This document shows, one piece after another, positions 1 to 8,470 of a DNA stretch of 64,000 bases. Under the pieces are notes generated by a model, which did not search any database, was not told the DNA's origin, and saw only the letters and a list, made by a program, of their open reading frames with translations. The position numbers and the translations under genes are program-made. Position 1 is the first letter of the stretch. Each line of letters starts with the position of its first letter. Source of the stretch: Acidobacteriota bacterium (GTDB lineage: Bacteria > Acidobacteriota > Blastocatellia > Pyrinomonadales > Pyrinomonadaceae); NCBI GenBank assembly GCA_019639135.1, contig JAHBSL010000014.1:1-64000 (forward strand), given 5' to 3'.

Positions 1-3
1 GTC

Positions 4-84
4 GTTCCAGATGTCCCAGTTGTCCCATCTGTCCCATTCGTCCCATTCGTCCCAATTGTTCCAGTTGTTCGCGATGTTCACGGC
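4..84. repeat. 9-bp tandem repeat (minisatellite)
   Basis: About eight to nine head-to-tail 9-bp units of the form GTCCCAnnn or GTTCCAnnn run from position 4; two central units (31-39 and 40-48) are identical (GTCCCATTC) and the flanking units drift. The short open frame across it is only a Ser/His/Gln-rich consequence of the repeat. It lies in non-coding DNA next to other repeat-like sequence. Confidence 0.7.
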
Positions 85-161
85 GTTTTCGCGAACGCGC
101 GATGCCCGAAAAAAACGGAAAACGCCCAATTGCGGAAATCGGAATGTGGAATGCGGATGCG

Positions 162-184
162 GAGGCCCGCGCGTCAGCAAGGGC
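162..184 (+). repeat. Dispersed repeat, copy 1
   Basis: A 23-bp segment beginning GAGGCCCGCG and ending GCAAGGGC matches positions 27812-27834 at 22 of 23 bases in the same orientation. Its ends, GCCC and GGGC, are complementary, so a weak hairpin is possible. Here it is intergenic; the second copy lies inside a coding sequence. Confidence 0.6.
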
Positions 185-297
185 TTATCATCCAATGCGA
201 TATTCCAAATCTGGAATTTGGAATTCTCGAAACCCGGGACTCAAAACCTTCTACCACCCCGTCCGCCGCAGCGGCGGCGGGGCATCCGCCCCGCGGG

Positions 298-408
298 CTG
301 ATCCGCGAGGGCGACGCCGCCGAGATCGCCCGAGCCTTCGCCGAGATCCCGCTCGACAAAATAAACGAGGCCCGCGATCTCCTCGAGGGCCTCAAAAATA
401 GCGATTGA
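298..408 (+). pseudogene. Possible 3' remnant of a small gene
   Basis: The last 35 or so codons of an open frame here read like a helical protein tail (IREGDAAEIARAFAEIP, then LDKINEARDLLEGLKNSD and a stop), whereas the sequence upstream is low-complexity GC-rich repeat DNA without a credible start or ribosome binding site. It might be the end of a lost antitoxin-like gene. Nothing else supports it, and it could equally be chance. Confidence 0.2.
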
Positions 409-414
409 TCTGCC

Positions 415-640
415 CTAAACAAAGGGCGCTAAGGGCACTGTTCGGGGCGATACGACGGTCGAGCGATTCTGCATGATATTTTCGATCGCCCGGAGCGTCG
501 TGGCTGTCAGGTAACTCTCACCGCAATGCGGGCATGATACGACCGGAACATTCTCGATAACCATGAGATCCGCACCGGACCCCATAGCTACGGGCCATGT
601 TTATCACCCTTTTACCCACGTTCCCGCACTCCTCACAAAT
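415..640 (-). pseudogene. Frameshifted YgiT/MqsA-type zinc-finger protein
   Basis: Read on the minus strand, the two halves of a YgiT-type zinc-finger protein lie in different frames. The first half carries CEECGNVGKRVIN and ARSYG; the second carries VIENVPVVSCPHCGES, then YLTATTLRAIE and a tail ending in a stop at 415-417. They join perfectly if one G is removed from a GGGG run (580-583 on the plus strand). The expected start codon is also missing: ATT stands before the first Cys codon and an in-frame TAG lies about 30 nt upstream. Such proteins are usually antitoxins or regulators paired with a small toxin gene; no partner is visible. Decay is the likeliest reading, though a sequencing indel could explain the frameshift alone. 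Confidence 0.6.
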
Positions 641-673
641 TGTTTTTGCTTTAGACTTCTACAAAGAATTTTC

Positions 674-1849
674 TCAACCGATCTCTTCTAAAAAGCTCTT
701 GCCGGCGGGTAGTTCGAGGCCGAAGTTGGCTGCGATGGTCTGGCCGATGTCGGCGAGCGAGCTGCGTGTGCCGAGGTTGACGCTGGGCGTGGCCTTTTTG
801 CCGTAAACCAGCAGCGGAGCGTACTCGCGGGTGTGGTCGCTGCCGCGGAAGGTCGGGTCGTTGCCGTGGTCGGCGGTGATGATCAGCAGGTCGCCTTCGC
901 CCATCGCGGCCATGATCTCCGGAAGCCGTGCGTCAAAATGCTCAAGCGCCGCCGCATAGCCCTCGGGGTCACGCCGATGACCGAAAAGCATATCGAAATC
1001 GACCAGATTGCTAAAGATAAGCCCCTTTGTATCAGCATTTAAGGCGTTGATCGTCTGATCGATGGTTTGGTCGTTGTTCTTTGCGGTCAGGTCTTCGGTA
1101 ACGCCCATTGAGTCATAGATCGAAGCGATCTTTCCAATGCAGACGACATCGAGGCCGGCATTCTTAAGTAGCAGAAGCAGGTTCCGCTCGGGCGGCGGAA
1201 CCGCATAGTCGTGCCGGTTCTCCGTCCGCTTAAATGTATCGGCCGTCTCGCCGATGAATGGCCGTGCGATCACCCGCCCAACCTTGTCCTCGCCGTCCAA
1301 AATGCGGCGGGCCGTCTCGCACATCTCGTAAAGCCGGTCGATGGGCACGACCTCTTCATGTGCGGCGATCTGAAATACCGAATCGGCCGAGGTATAAACG
1401 ATCGGCTTACCCGTCCGGACGTGCTCTTCGCCCAGCTCTTTGATTATTTCCGTACCGCTCGCCGGTACATTGCCGAGCACGCCGGGCACGCCCGTCTCCG
1501 CGACGAACCGTTCGATCACCCGCGGCGGAAAGCCCTCCGGAAAGGTCGGAAACGCCTTTTCGAGAATGATCCCGGCCATCTCCCAATGGCCCGTGGTCGT
1601 GTCCTTGCCGTTCGAAGCGAGCGTGCATTTGCCGAAAGAGCCGTTCGGCTTCTCGACCGGCGGCATGCCTTCAAGCGGACGAATATTACCAAGCCCAAGG
1701 CTTTGCAGATTCGGCACATTCACCTGCCGTTGCTTGAAGATATTCCCAAGCGTGTCCGCTCCCGCATCGCCCCACTCCACGGCATCCGGCATCTCGCCGA
1801 TCCCGGCCGAATCAAGCACCACCAAACAAATACGTTCGAACTTTCCCAT
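674..1849 (-). CDS. deoB: Phosphopentomutase
   Basis: Interconverts (deoxy)ribose 1-phosphate and 5-phosphate in the cytosol, linking nucleoside salvage to the pentose phosphate pathway. The 391-residue protein has the usual DeoB length and alkaline-phosphatase-superfamily motifs: VLDSAGIGEMPDA near the N terminus (metal-binding Asp), GKDTTTGHWEMAG (the phosphorylated Thr lies in the TTT run), VDFDMLFGHRRD, and TADHGNDPTF followed by SDHTRE (metal-binding Asp and His). The stop of the upstream VWA gene is only 3 nt before the ATG, so the two genes are probably co-transcribed. Family assignment is secure. Confidence 0.96.
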   Translation of the reverse strand: MGKFERICLVVLDSAGIGEMPDAVEWGDAGADTLGNIFKQRQVNVPNLQSLGLGNIRPLEGMPPVEKPNGSFGKCTLASNGKDTTTGHWEMAGIILEKAFPTFPEGFPPRVIERFVAETGVPGVLGNVPASGTEIIKELGEEHVRTGKPIVYTSADSVFQIAAHEEVVPIDRLYEMCETARRILDGEDKVGRVIARPFIGETADTFKRTENRHDYAVPPPERNLLLLLKNAGLDVVCIGKIASIYDSMGVTEDLTAKNNDQTIDQTINALNADTKGLIFSNLVDFDMLFGHRRDPEGYAAALEHFDARLPEIMAAMGEGDLLIITADHGNDPTFRGSDHTREYAPLLVYGKKATPSVNLGTRSSLADIGQTIAANFGLELPAGKSFLEEIG

Positions 1850-1852
1850 AAG

Positions 1853-2959
1853 TCAATTCAAAGGGGCCGTGTAGCCCTCGCGGGCACGCACTCCGAACTT
1901 GCCTGCTTTATCTTTCAATTCTACCCTTATCCGCCGGAATTTGCCGTCCCGCTTCTCATTCGAAGAGTAATAACCAAGCGAATAGGTCGTACCGATGTCC
2001 TCCGCGATCGAGGCAAAAGCCGCCCCGGCCTCGGTGAGATCGGACGCCGGAAAAACGCGTCCGCCAGTCGCCTTTGCGAGCTTTGCCATCTCCTCGTCCG
2101 CGAGCTCATATAGCCGCTTGCTGACCGCCAGCCGCTCAAAATCACCGAGCTTACAGAAATCCATTGACCGCTCGGCCCTCGCCCCGAGCGAAGAGTAATA
2201 ACGCCGGAGTTGTGCGACCGAGAAGCGCATCGCGAATTGGCAGTCGCCGAGTAGGTTCTCCTCAAGGAACGGCCGCGTATCGACCCGGATGAAGTAAACC
2301 GCGATACCGAGCGGTAGAAGCTCGTCCTCTACCTCTTGAAAAACGCTTTCGCTGGTCGAATCAACCCCGTCGCCAAGCACGACCAACACCCGTCGGCGGT
2401 TCTCGCCACCGCCCTTTAGCAATCGCTCGGCCGCCCCAAGCAATGCGTCGTAATAGGGCGTTCCGTTGCTGGTTGCGACGGAATCAAGAGCCTGATTCAA
2501 TGCCCTTCGGTCGCCCGTGATCGCGGTCAAGAGATCAACCGCTGCCTTCGAGCGTCCGGCAACCGTATCCGTCCGGAAGGCGATCATCCCGACCCGGTCG
2601 CCGTCCCGGAGCGAAGCGATAAATCGCGACGCGGCACGCCGGATGAGGTTCAGTTCGGATCGTGTCGAGCCGGATGTATCAAGCAACAAGGCGACATCGA
2701 ACGGCTCGGTCGAAGTCCGAAACTCGGCTATCTCCTGTTCGACGCCGTCCTCGAACACCTTGAAATCGGAAGCCTTCAAACCCTTCACCAATTTTCCGAC
2801 TCCGTCCGTGACAACGACCGGCACGTCGATCAGGTCCGTATTTACAACGATGCGTTCATCGTCCGGTTCCGTTTTCGGCTTGTCCTGAGCATACAAACAA
2901 AGCCCCGCCGCCCAGAATACGGCAGATAGCACCAGAAACTTGCAAACGCCTTTGTGCAT
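1853..2959 (-). CDS. Secreted VWFA-related domain protein
   Basis: The start chosen is the Met at 2959 because it begins a clean signal peptide (MHKGVCKFLVLSAVFWAAGLC, then LYAQ); an in-frame Met at 3007 would put 16 polar residues before it. After the export signal comes a short charged stretch, a region typical of the acidobacterial VWFA-related family (VNTDLIDVPVVVTD, LVKGLKASDFKVFEDG), then a VWA domain with an intact MIDAS motif DTSGS and downstream FRTDT and GDGVDSTS segments. It ends with a domain containing YSLGYYSSNEKRDGKFRRI. Such proteins are common in Acidobacteriota; their role is unknown but divalent-metal-dependent protein binding outside the cytoplasm is expected. A second member is at 26048-27286. 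Confidence 0.88.
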   Translation of the reverse strand: MHKGVCKFLVLSAVFWAAGLCLYAQDKPKTEPDDERIVVNTDLIDVPVVVTDGVGKLVKGLKASDFKVFEDGVEQEIAEFRTSTEPFDVALLLDTSGSTRSELNLIRRAASRFIASLRDGDRVGMIAFRTDTVAGRSKAAVDLLTAITGDRRALNQALDSVATSNGTPYYDALLGAAERLLKGGGENRRRVLVVLGDGVDSTSESVFQEVEDELLPLGIAVYFIRVDTRPFLEENLLGDCQFAMRFSVAQLRRYYSSLGARAERSMDFCKLGDFERLAVSKRLYELADEEMAKLAKATGGRVFPASDLTEAGAAFASIAEDIGTTYSLGYYSSNEKRDGKFRRIRVELKDKAGKFGVRAREGYTAPLN

Positions 2960-3179
2960 TCCGAGAAAACCGTAGGTCTCTAGTTTAGCAAATCCCCTTT
3001 TGGACACGTTAAATTTATTTTACTGCCAAGACCTTGAGTGTTGATTTATTTGGCGAATAGTAGGAAATTATATGGGTTCTAGAACATCTTGAATTCCTTT
3101 ACTTTTTTCGGACAGCGTTCCGGACAAGTCCGCGACAAGTATGCGGCCTAACCGAACCCTGTTTCGGCGCACGAAAACT

Positions 3180-4886
3180 ATGAAAAATCAGTTATTAAAT
3201 TTGGTTCGCGGACTTTTTGGCGTGTTCGCGTTATTTGCGGCTGTTTCGGCCTACGGGCAAACACCGCTTGCGGTCGAAGATTTTGACTTGGCGGCTGGAC
3301 AGTTGCTCACTGCGAACGGCTGGACTGCACACAGCGGCGCAGGAACGAACCCGCTCACGGTCGTTTCACCCGGATTGACCTATACCGGCTATCCGAGTTC
3401 CGGTGTTGGAAATGCAGTCGGATTTACTACCTCCGGCGAAGACGTACATAAAACGTTTGCCGTACAGTCATCCGGTTCGGTTTACGCCGCTTTCATGGTT
3501 CGGTTCACCGAGGCATCGACCGATGTGGTCGGCGGCTACTATTTTCACCTCAGCCCCGATCCGATCGGGACTAATTTTCGAGGCCGCGTTTTCGTCAAGA
3601 GAAATGCCGAAAATCAACTTGCTTTCGGTCTTTCAAAGGCTGGAACATCAGAAGCCACTGTTGCGTATTCGCCCTTCAGCTATGCTCTAAACACGACTTA
3701 CCTGATCGTCCTGAAATACACGATAGTTGACGGTGCAACTAACGATACGGTCTCTATCTATGTGAACCCGACACTTCCAGGAAATGAACCTGCAACGGCA
3801 ACGGTCACTGCGATCGATACGACGGCGACTGATATTGCACCGGGATCATATGCGATCCGTCAGGGTACGGCCGCGACCCACCCCGCGGGAGTTTTTGACG
3901 GCCTACGGATCGGCACCACATGGGCATCGGTTACCTCGGGCGGTCCGGCGGTTCCGGCACAGAACATCGTTGACTTCAACGGCGACGGTAAGACCGATTT
4001 CGCCGTGGTACGCAACACCGGCGGCGGTGCGGGCGGCCAGATCACCTGGTTCATTAACTGGAACGGAACCGCTGCCGTTCAGACCGCGGCATGGGGCATC
4101 GCGACCGACGCTTTTGTGCCGGCAGATTATGACGGCGACAACAAGACCGACATCGCTGTTTGGCGTGGGGTAAGTACCGACCAGCCGAGCGGCAATGCAT
4201 TCTTCTACATCCTTCAAAGCTCGAATAACACAGTTCGGATCGAGGACTTTGGCCAAACGGGCGATCGGCCGGGCGTGGTTGGTGACTACGACGGCGATGG
4301 TAAGGCCGATGTTGCTGTCTATCGTCCTGGAGCTACCGCAGGGGCCCAGAGCACCTGGTTCTATCGCGGATCGCTCAACAATCCGGGCGGAGCCATCACC
4401 TTTGTTCCATGGGGTGTAAATGGTGATTTTACCGCACCCGGCGATTATGACGGCGACGGCAAGAACGACTTCGTTGTCCAGAGAAGTGCCGGCGGCGGTC
4501 AGGGCCTCTTCTGGTTCCTGCAGTCGACGGCGGGCATCAAGAGCGAGATATTCGGAACGTCGACGGACTTTATTGCCGCGGGCGATTATGACGCGGACGG
4601 AAAGACCGATCTTGCGATCGTCCGTGGCTCCGCCGGGACACTTCAATGGTGGCACCGCCGAAGCTCCGACGGAGCAACTGTCGGCGCGACATTTGGTGCA
4701 TCGGCGACCGACTTCCCGGTTCCCGGTGATTACGACGGTGACGGCAAGACCGATCCCGGCGTTTGGCGGCCAAGTGCAACCCCGGGCCAGTCGGCGTTCT
4801 GGTACCTCGGCTCGACCAGCGGCGCCGCAACTGCACAATGGGGACAAAGCGGCGACTACCCGGTCGCGAATACCTTCGTGTTCTAG
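3180..4886 (+). CDS. Secreted FG-GAP/VCBS repeat protein
   Basis: A probable cell-surface or secreted protein. The start at 3180 (MKNQLLNLVRGLFGVFALFA) gives a proper signal peptide ending near AYGQ; an ATG at 3141 would add 13 basic residues. Residues about 25-255 form an unassigned beta-rich region. The C-terminal half contains six calcium-binding repeats of the type DxDGDGKxD (for example DFNGDGKTD, DYDGDNKTD, DYDGDGKAD, DYDADGKTD), each followed by a hydrophobic strand and a Trp-rich segment. Repeats of this kind fold as beta-propeller blades in integrin-like and VCBS proteins. It ends at a strong terminator and is monocistronic. The ligand is unknown. Confidence 0.88.
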   Translation: MKNQLLNLVRGLFGVFALFAAVSAYGQTPLAVEDFDLAAGQLLTANGWTAHSGAGTNPLTVVSPGLTYTGYPSSGVGNAVGFTTSGEDVHKTFAVQSSGSVYAAFMVRFTEASTDVVGGYYFHLSPDPIGTNFRGRVFVKRNAENQLAFGLSKAGTSEATVAYSPFSYALNTTYLIVLKYTIVDGATNDTVSIYVNPTLPGNEPATATVTAIDTTATDIAPGSYAIRQGTAATHPAGVFDGLRIGTTWASVTSGGPAVPAQNIVDFNGDGKTDFAVVRNTGGGAGGQITWFINWNGTAAVQTAAWGIATDAFVPADYDGDNKTDIAVWRGVSTDQPSGNAFFYILQSSNNTVRIEDFGQTGDRPGVVGDYDGDGKADVAVYRPGATAGAQSTWFYRGSLNNPGGAITFVPWGVNGDFTAPGDYDGDGKNDFVVQRSAGGGQGLFWFLQSTAGIKSEIFGTSTDFIAAGDYDADGKTDLAIVRGSAGTLQWWHRRSSDGATVGATFGASATDFPVPGDYDGDGKTDPGVWRPSATPGQSAFWYLGSTSGAATAQWGQSGDYPVANTFVF

Positions 4887-4905
4887 AACCGATGTGAGCT
4901 ATAAC

Positions 4906-4943
4906 AAAATGCCCGGGCCGACGTTGATCGGTCCGGGCATTTT
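4906..4943. terminator. Bidirectional Rho-independent terminator
   Basis: An 11-bp perfect inverted repeat, AAAATGCCCGG at 4906-4916 and CCGGGCATTTT at 4933-4943, lies between the VCBS gene (+) and trxA (-). A-rich and T-rich stem ends provide a T tract on both strands, so it can end transcription from either side. Confidence 0.9.
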
Positions 4944-5004
4944 CTTGCAAAACAAACATGAGTTGGCAAACGGCGCCATTACGACAACATCACTCAGCGA
5001 GACG

Positions 5005-5331
5005 TTAAACGTATTTTTCCAATACTCGCGAGATCTGCTCTTGCGAGACGGCTCCGACGATCCGCTCCTGCTCCTGCCCGCCCTTAAAGACGATCAGCGT
5101 CGGTATGCCGCGGATGCCGTAACGCTGCGGCACTTCCGGGTTCTCGTCAACGTTCATCTTGTAAACTCCGGCTTTGCCCGAAAGCTGTTCGGCGACCGCT
5201 TCGACCGAAGGAGCGATCATCCGGCACGGCCCGCACCACTCTGCCCAGAAATCCACCAGGACCGGCTTGTCCGCTCCCAAAACATTTGTCTCAAATTCTT
5301 TATCCGAAACCGCGTGTGCAAAATTTCCCAT
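5005..5331 (-). CDS. trxA: Thioredoxin
   Basis: Cytosolic protein-disulfide reductase of 108 residues, the standard thioredoxin length. The active site is WAEWCGPC, with the conserved cis-proline in GIRGIPTLIVFKGG. The ATG at 5331 is preferred over the longer frame (to 5496) because a GGAG ribosome site lies 8 to 11 nt upstream and the extension crosses the promoter. Its own sigma70-type promoter (-35 at 5430-5435, -10 at 5407-5412) contains a perfect TGTAAC-N7-GTTACA palindrome that is also found at the rrf2 promoter, so redox control by that regulator is likely. Confidence 0.96.
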   Translation of the reverse strand: MGNFAHAVSDKEFETNVLGADKPVLVDFWAEWCGPCRMIAPSVEAVAEQLSGKAGVYKMNVDENPEVPQRYGIRGIPTLIVFKGGQEQERIVGAVSQEQISRVLEKYV

Positions 5332-5406
5332 TGATATTTCTCCAAAAACTCGAATTATAACCAACGACACCGGCTGTCGCAAACGAACCGGCCGGCAATA
5401 TTCTTT

Positions 5407-5435
5407 ATTGTAACTGTTCTTGTTACAGTTGTCAA
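5407..5435 (-). promoter_or_regulatory. trxA promoter, sigma70 type
   Basis: On the minus strand TTGACA (5430-5435) and TACAAT (5407-5412) are separated by exactly 17 nt, close to the sigma70 consensus. The start codon is about 75 nt downstream at 5331. The spacer and -10 are covered by the palindrome at 5409-5427. Confidence 0.85.
5409..5427. promoter_or_regulatory. Palindromic operator at trxA
   Basis: Perfect inverted repeat TGTAAC-N7-GTTACA placed between the -35 and -10 boxes and overlapping the -10 of trxA, a position where a bound repressor blocks RNA polymerase. The same perfect repeat occurs at 9796-9814 and a one-mismatch copy at 9328-9346. The likely binder is the Rrf2 protein encoded at 9364-9792; that link is inferred. 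Confidence 0.75.
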
Positions 5436-5451
5436 TCAATCTTACGATCCG

Positions 5452-5484
5452 AGTGCCGAAAGGGTTCGCTTCCCTCCCGGCACT
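5452..5484. other. Hairpin downstream of nemA
   Basis: Two nested stems, AGTGCCG with CGGCACT and inside it AGGG with CCCT, lie 13 nt after the end of the old-yellow-enzyme gene (minus strand). There is no T tract, so it may be a weak terminator or a 3'-end stabiliser separating the operon from the trxA promoter. Confidence 0.45.
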
Positions 5485-5497
5485 TGAGGACCCCAAG

Positions 5498-6574
5498 CTA
5501 TTTTCCCGCTACGTTCACTTGCTCAAGTGCCGGGTAGTCCGTATAGCCTTTCTCACCGGGAGTGTAGAACGTGCTTTCATCCCATTCGTTGATCGGAGCA
5601 TTAAGGCGGAAACGCTCCGGCAGATCGGGATTTGCCAGGAAAAGCTTGCCGTAAACTATCGCATCGGCACCGCCCTCGGCGAGCGTCCTCTCGCCGCGTT
5701 CCTTATCAAACCCTACGCCGGCCAAATATATTCCATCGTACTTTGGCCGAAGCACCGGATGCCAGTCACGGTTCTGGTCAAAGGTGCCGATGTGCAGGTA
5801 CGCAAGCTTGCGCTTGTTAAGCTCGCCGATCACGTAGTCGTAAAGCTCTTCGGCATCATTTTCTTTGATGTCGTTGAACTCCCCGCCCGGCGAGAGCCTG
5901 AGTCCGGTACGTTCCCAACCGATCTCGGCGACGATGGCATCGACGATCTCGAGCAGGAACCGCGAACGATTCTCGACCGAACCGCCGTATTCGTCAGTGC
6001 GAAGGTTGACGTTCGTCGAAAGGAACTGCTGGATCAAATAGCCATTCGCTCCGTGGATCTCGATGCCATCGAACCCGGCCGCGATCGCATTGCGCGCCGC
6101 AGTCGCGAAATCCTTCACGATCGATTTTACTTCGTCGGTATCAAGCGGTCGCGGAACGACAAAGTCCTTCATTCCAGCGTCGGTATAGTTCTGCCCGGCA
6201 GCCGCAACTGCGGAAGGTGCGACCGGCTGCGCATTCTCGGGCAAGAGGTCCGGTAGAGCTATCCGGCCCGTGTGAAATATCTGCAAAAAGATCTTCCCGC
6301 CTTCGGCATGGACCCGTTCGGTGACATTTCGCCATGAAGCGATCTGCTCTTCGTTATAGACTCCCGGCGTACGGACATAGCCCTTCGCCATTGCCGAGAC
6401 ATTCGTCGCTTCGGTGATCAGCAGTCCGGCGGTCGCCCGCTGGCCGTAATACTCGGCGACGAAGTCGGGCTGAACGCCCTCGTCATTCGCCCGGCTCCGC
6501 GTCATCGGAGCGTAAAGTATTCGGTTGCTAAGCTCAATATTGCCAATGGTCAATTTATCAAAAAGTGTCGTCAT
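5498..6574 (-). CDS. nemA: Old yellow enzyme family ene-reductase (NADH:flavin oxidoreductase)
   Basis: FMN-dependent TIM-barrel reductase of electrophilic alkenes, nitro compounds or quinones. The ATG at 6574 is chosen because GGGAGGA lies just upstream. The order of motifs is that of the family: LSNRILYAPMTRSRA near the N terminus (FMN contact), LQIFHTGR, GFDGIEIHGANGYLIQQFL with the substrate-binding His and Asn, the NLRTDEYGGSVENRSRF signature, and ADAIVYGKLFLANPDL at the phosphate site. At 358 residues it is full length. It is the last gene of a minus-strand series with a thioredoxin-like protein, a YceI lipoprotein and an MDR reductase, consistent with an electrophile or thiol stress operon. 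The gene symbol follows family resemblance only. Confidence 0.9.
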   Translation of the reverse strand: MTTLFDKLTIGNIELSNRILYAPMTRSRANDEGVQPDFVAEYYGQRATAGLLITEATNVSAMAKGYVRTPGVYNEEQIASWRNVTERVHAEGGKIFLQIFHTGRIALPDLLPENAQPVAPSAVAAAGQNYTDAGMKDFVVPRPLDTDEVKSIVKDFATAARNAIAAGFDGIEIHGANGYLIQQFLSTNVNLRTDEYGGSVENRSRFLLEIVDAIVAEIGWERTGLRLSPGGEFNDIKENDAEELYDYVIGELNKRKLAYLHIGTFDQNRDWHPVLRPKYDGIYLAGVGFDKERGERTLAEGGADAIVYGKLFLANPDLPERFRLNAPINEWDESTFYTPGEKGYTDYPALEQVNVAGK

Positions 6575-6625
6575 ATTTCCTCCCATGTTCGCTAGTTTCA
6601 ATGCCGCAGGTTCTTACAACGGCTT

Positions 6626-7648
6626 TTATTTTTCGTTTTCAAAGTCGATCACGATCTTTCCAAAATGGCTTCTTTCTTTCATCCGATGAAGTGCCAATTT
6701 CACATCGCCGAACCAGAACGTCGAATCGACGACCGGCCGGAGCCCGTTGACCTCGATCGCCCGGTTCATCTCTTCAAACATCCGGCGATGGCCGACATAA
6801 ATTCCCTGGACGCGGACCGCCTTCATAAAGACCGACGTCGGGTTGAACGAAGCCGCACCGGTCAGTGCACCGATCATCGCGATGTGGCCGCCAAACCGAG
6901 TCGCATTTATCGACCGAGGCAGCGTTCCCGAACCGCCGACCTCAATAACGTGATCGGCTCCGCGGCCGCCGGTGAGTTCAAGGATCGCCTTGTCCCAGTC
7001 CTCTCGCGTCCGGTAATTGATCGTCTCGTCAACGCCGAGTTCCCGGAGCCGCCCGAGCTTTTCATCGCTACTAGAGGTGGCGATCACTCGAGCACCCGCC
7101 GCCTTTGCGAACTGAAGTGCAAAGACCGAAACGCCGCCTGTCCCGAGTGTAACCACGGTCTCACCGGGCTTCACGCCGCCCGACTCGACCACCGCGTGCC
7201 AGGCCGTCAGTCCCGCACACCCGAGCGTCGCGGCCTCTTGATAACTCAAGTTCGACGGGCTGGCGACAAGGCCGCTTTCATTAAAGGCTGCGAACTCCCG
7301 CAGCGTACCGTCCCAAGTGCTTCCGGCTCCGAGCGATGTTTTTCGTATCTCGGCATCCGGGTCGCCATCGAACCAATGCTGGGCAAAGATCGGCATCACG
7401 CGGTCACCGGGTTTCCATTTCGTAACGCCGCTGCCGACCTCGACGACCTCGCCCGCACCGTCCGAGAACGGAACAGCGGGCAGTTTCATCTTCGGGTTGT
7501 ATGTTCCCTCAACTACCATGAGGTCGCGATAGTTGATCGAGGTCGCATGCAGCTTGACGAGGACATCCTTCTCACCTACCGATGGAACCGGACGCTCTTC
7601 GAGGCTCAACTCGTCGATACCGAAATGGTTGATCACCCAAGCTTTCAT
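6626..7648 (-). CDS. MDR-family NAD(P)-dependent alcohol dehydrogenase or quinone reductase
   Basis: A medium-chain reductase with an N-terminal GroES-like domain (PFSDGAGEVVEVGSGVTKWKPGDRVMP) and a C-terminal Rossmann domain with the nucleotide loop VTLGTGGVSVFALQFAKAAG. It lacks the cysteine cluster of zinc-binding alcohol dehydrogenases, which points to the zinc-independent quinone-reductase or enoyl-reductase side of the family. The start at MKAWVINHF (7648) matches the family N terminus; the longer frame adds 11 residues. It lies 51 nt before nemA and after yceI in one direction, so it is probably in the same transcript. The substrate cannot be read from sequence. Confidence 0.87.
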   Translation of the reverse strand: MKAWVINHFGIDELSLEERPVPSVGEKDVLVKLHATSINYRDLMVVEGTYNPKMKLPAVPFSDGAGEVVEVGSGVTKWKPGDRVMPIFAQHWFDGDPDAEIRKTSLGAGSTWDGTLREFAAFNESGLVASPSNLSYQEAATLGCAGLTAWHAVVESGGVKPGETVVTLGTGGVSVFALQFAKAAGARVIATSSSDEKLGRLRELGVDETINYRTREDWDKAILELTGGRGADHVIEVGGSGTLPRSINATRFGGHIAMIGALTGAASFNPTSVFMKAVRVQGIYVGHRRMFEEMNRAIEVNGLRPVVDSTFWFGDVKLALHRMKERSHFGKIVIDFENEK

Positions 7649-7752
7649 TTCGCTCACACCCATTTGTGCCAGCTGCGGCATCCGCCCCCTGGGTCAAGAA
7701 GACAGAAGACGACCGTCCGGGCAACGGACGCCGCAGCGAACCTACATTGCTG

Positions 7753-8424
7753 TTATTTTTTCCGCGGGCTCTTCAGATCGAGCCGCAGGACAACATCATC
7801 GCGGATCAGGTCATTAGCCATGCCGGCATAATTAATGCCGAAATCCCTTCGGTTGATCGCAAACTCCGCCTTAACGGCAACCTCGGCGTCAGAGACCGTG
7901 ATGGTCGCCGGGAACGTGATCGACTTTTTAACGCCGCGCATCTCAAGATCGCCAGTTACCGTGTACGCATTCGCCCCCTTGGCCGAATCGGCTACGATCT
8001 TCGTCGATGTGAAGGTTGACTTCGGAAACTTCTGGACCTCGAAAAAGTCGCCGGTCTTAAGATGTTCAGTCAGGTCAGCATTATCGCTTACAACCGATGC
8101 CATCTCGATATCTACCTTGACGGAGCTTTCTTCGGGCTTGCCATTGACCAGGTAGATGGTTCCCGTGAACTTTTCAAAACCGCCATCGTGCTTTCCGGTC
8201 ACCTTTGATCCCGTGAATTCGACGCTCGAATTCTCGGGGTTCAAGGCAAGAGCCTCGCCCTTTGTTGCAGGACTGGTCGCCGTCACCGCTGAGTTTGCAG
8301 CGGTGTTCGACGAAGCCGCGTTCGTCGGTTCCGATGTGGTTGCCTTTGGCTTATTGGCCGCCGGGTCTTCACACGCTGCGGTAAAAAGTGCGAGCGCAAT
8401 TACAAGTACAGCAAAGATCTTCAT
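7753..8424 (-). CDS. YceI-family lipoprotein
   Basis: Periplasmic lipid-binding beta-barrel of the YceI family. The N terminus is a lipoprotein signal with lipobox LFTAAC, so the mature protein should be lipid-anchored. A Thr/Ser/Ala-rich linker (residues about 20-60) leads to the YceI domain, with SSVEFTGSKVTGKHDGGF, the central DVEMASV-like strand, LKTGDFFEVQKFPKSTFTST and the C-terminal INRRDFGINYAG signature. YceI proteins bind long isoprenoid or quinone-like lipids and are often stress-induced. It has GAGGAGAG upstream of its ATG and follows the thioredoxin-like gene by 46 nt. Confidence 0.92.
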   Translation of the reverse strand: MKIFAVLVIALALFTAACEDPAANKPKATTSEPTNAASSNTAANSAVTATSPATKGEALALNPENSSVEFTGSKVTGKHDGGFEKFTGTIYLVNGKPEESSVKVDIEMASVVSDNADLTEHLKTGDFFEVQKFPKSTFTSTKIVADSAKGANAYTVTGDLEMRGVKKSITFPATITVSDAEVAVKAEFAINRRDFGINYAGMANDLIRDDVVLRLDLKSPRKK

Positions 8425-8470
8425 TCAGATTTCTCTCCTCAGGTTTGGTTTGTTTGAAAAAAACTTTCTA

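Noticed and set aside
4..84. CRISPR-like array at the window start
   Set aside because: The units are contiguous 9-mers without spacers.
5452..5484. Rho-independent terminator after nemA
   Set aside because: The stem is good but there is no T tract on the minus strand; kept only as a hairpin.
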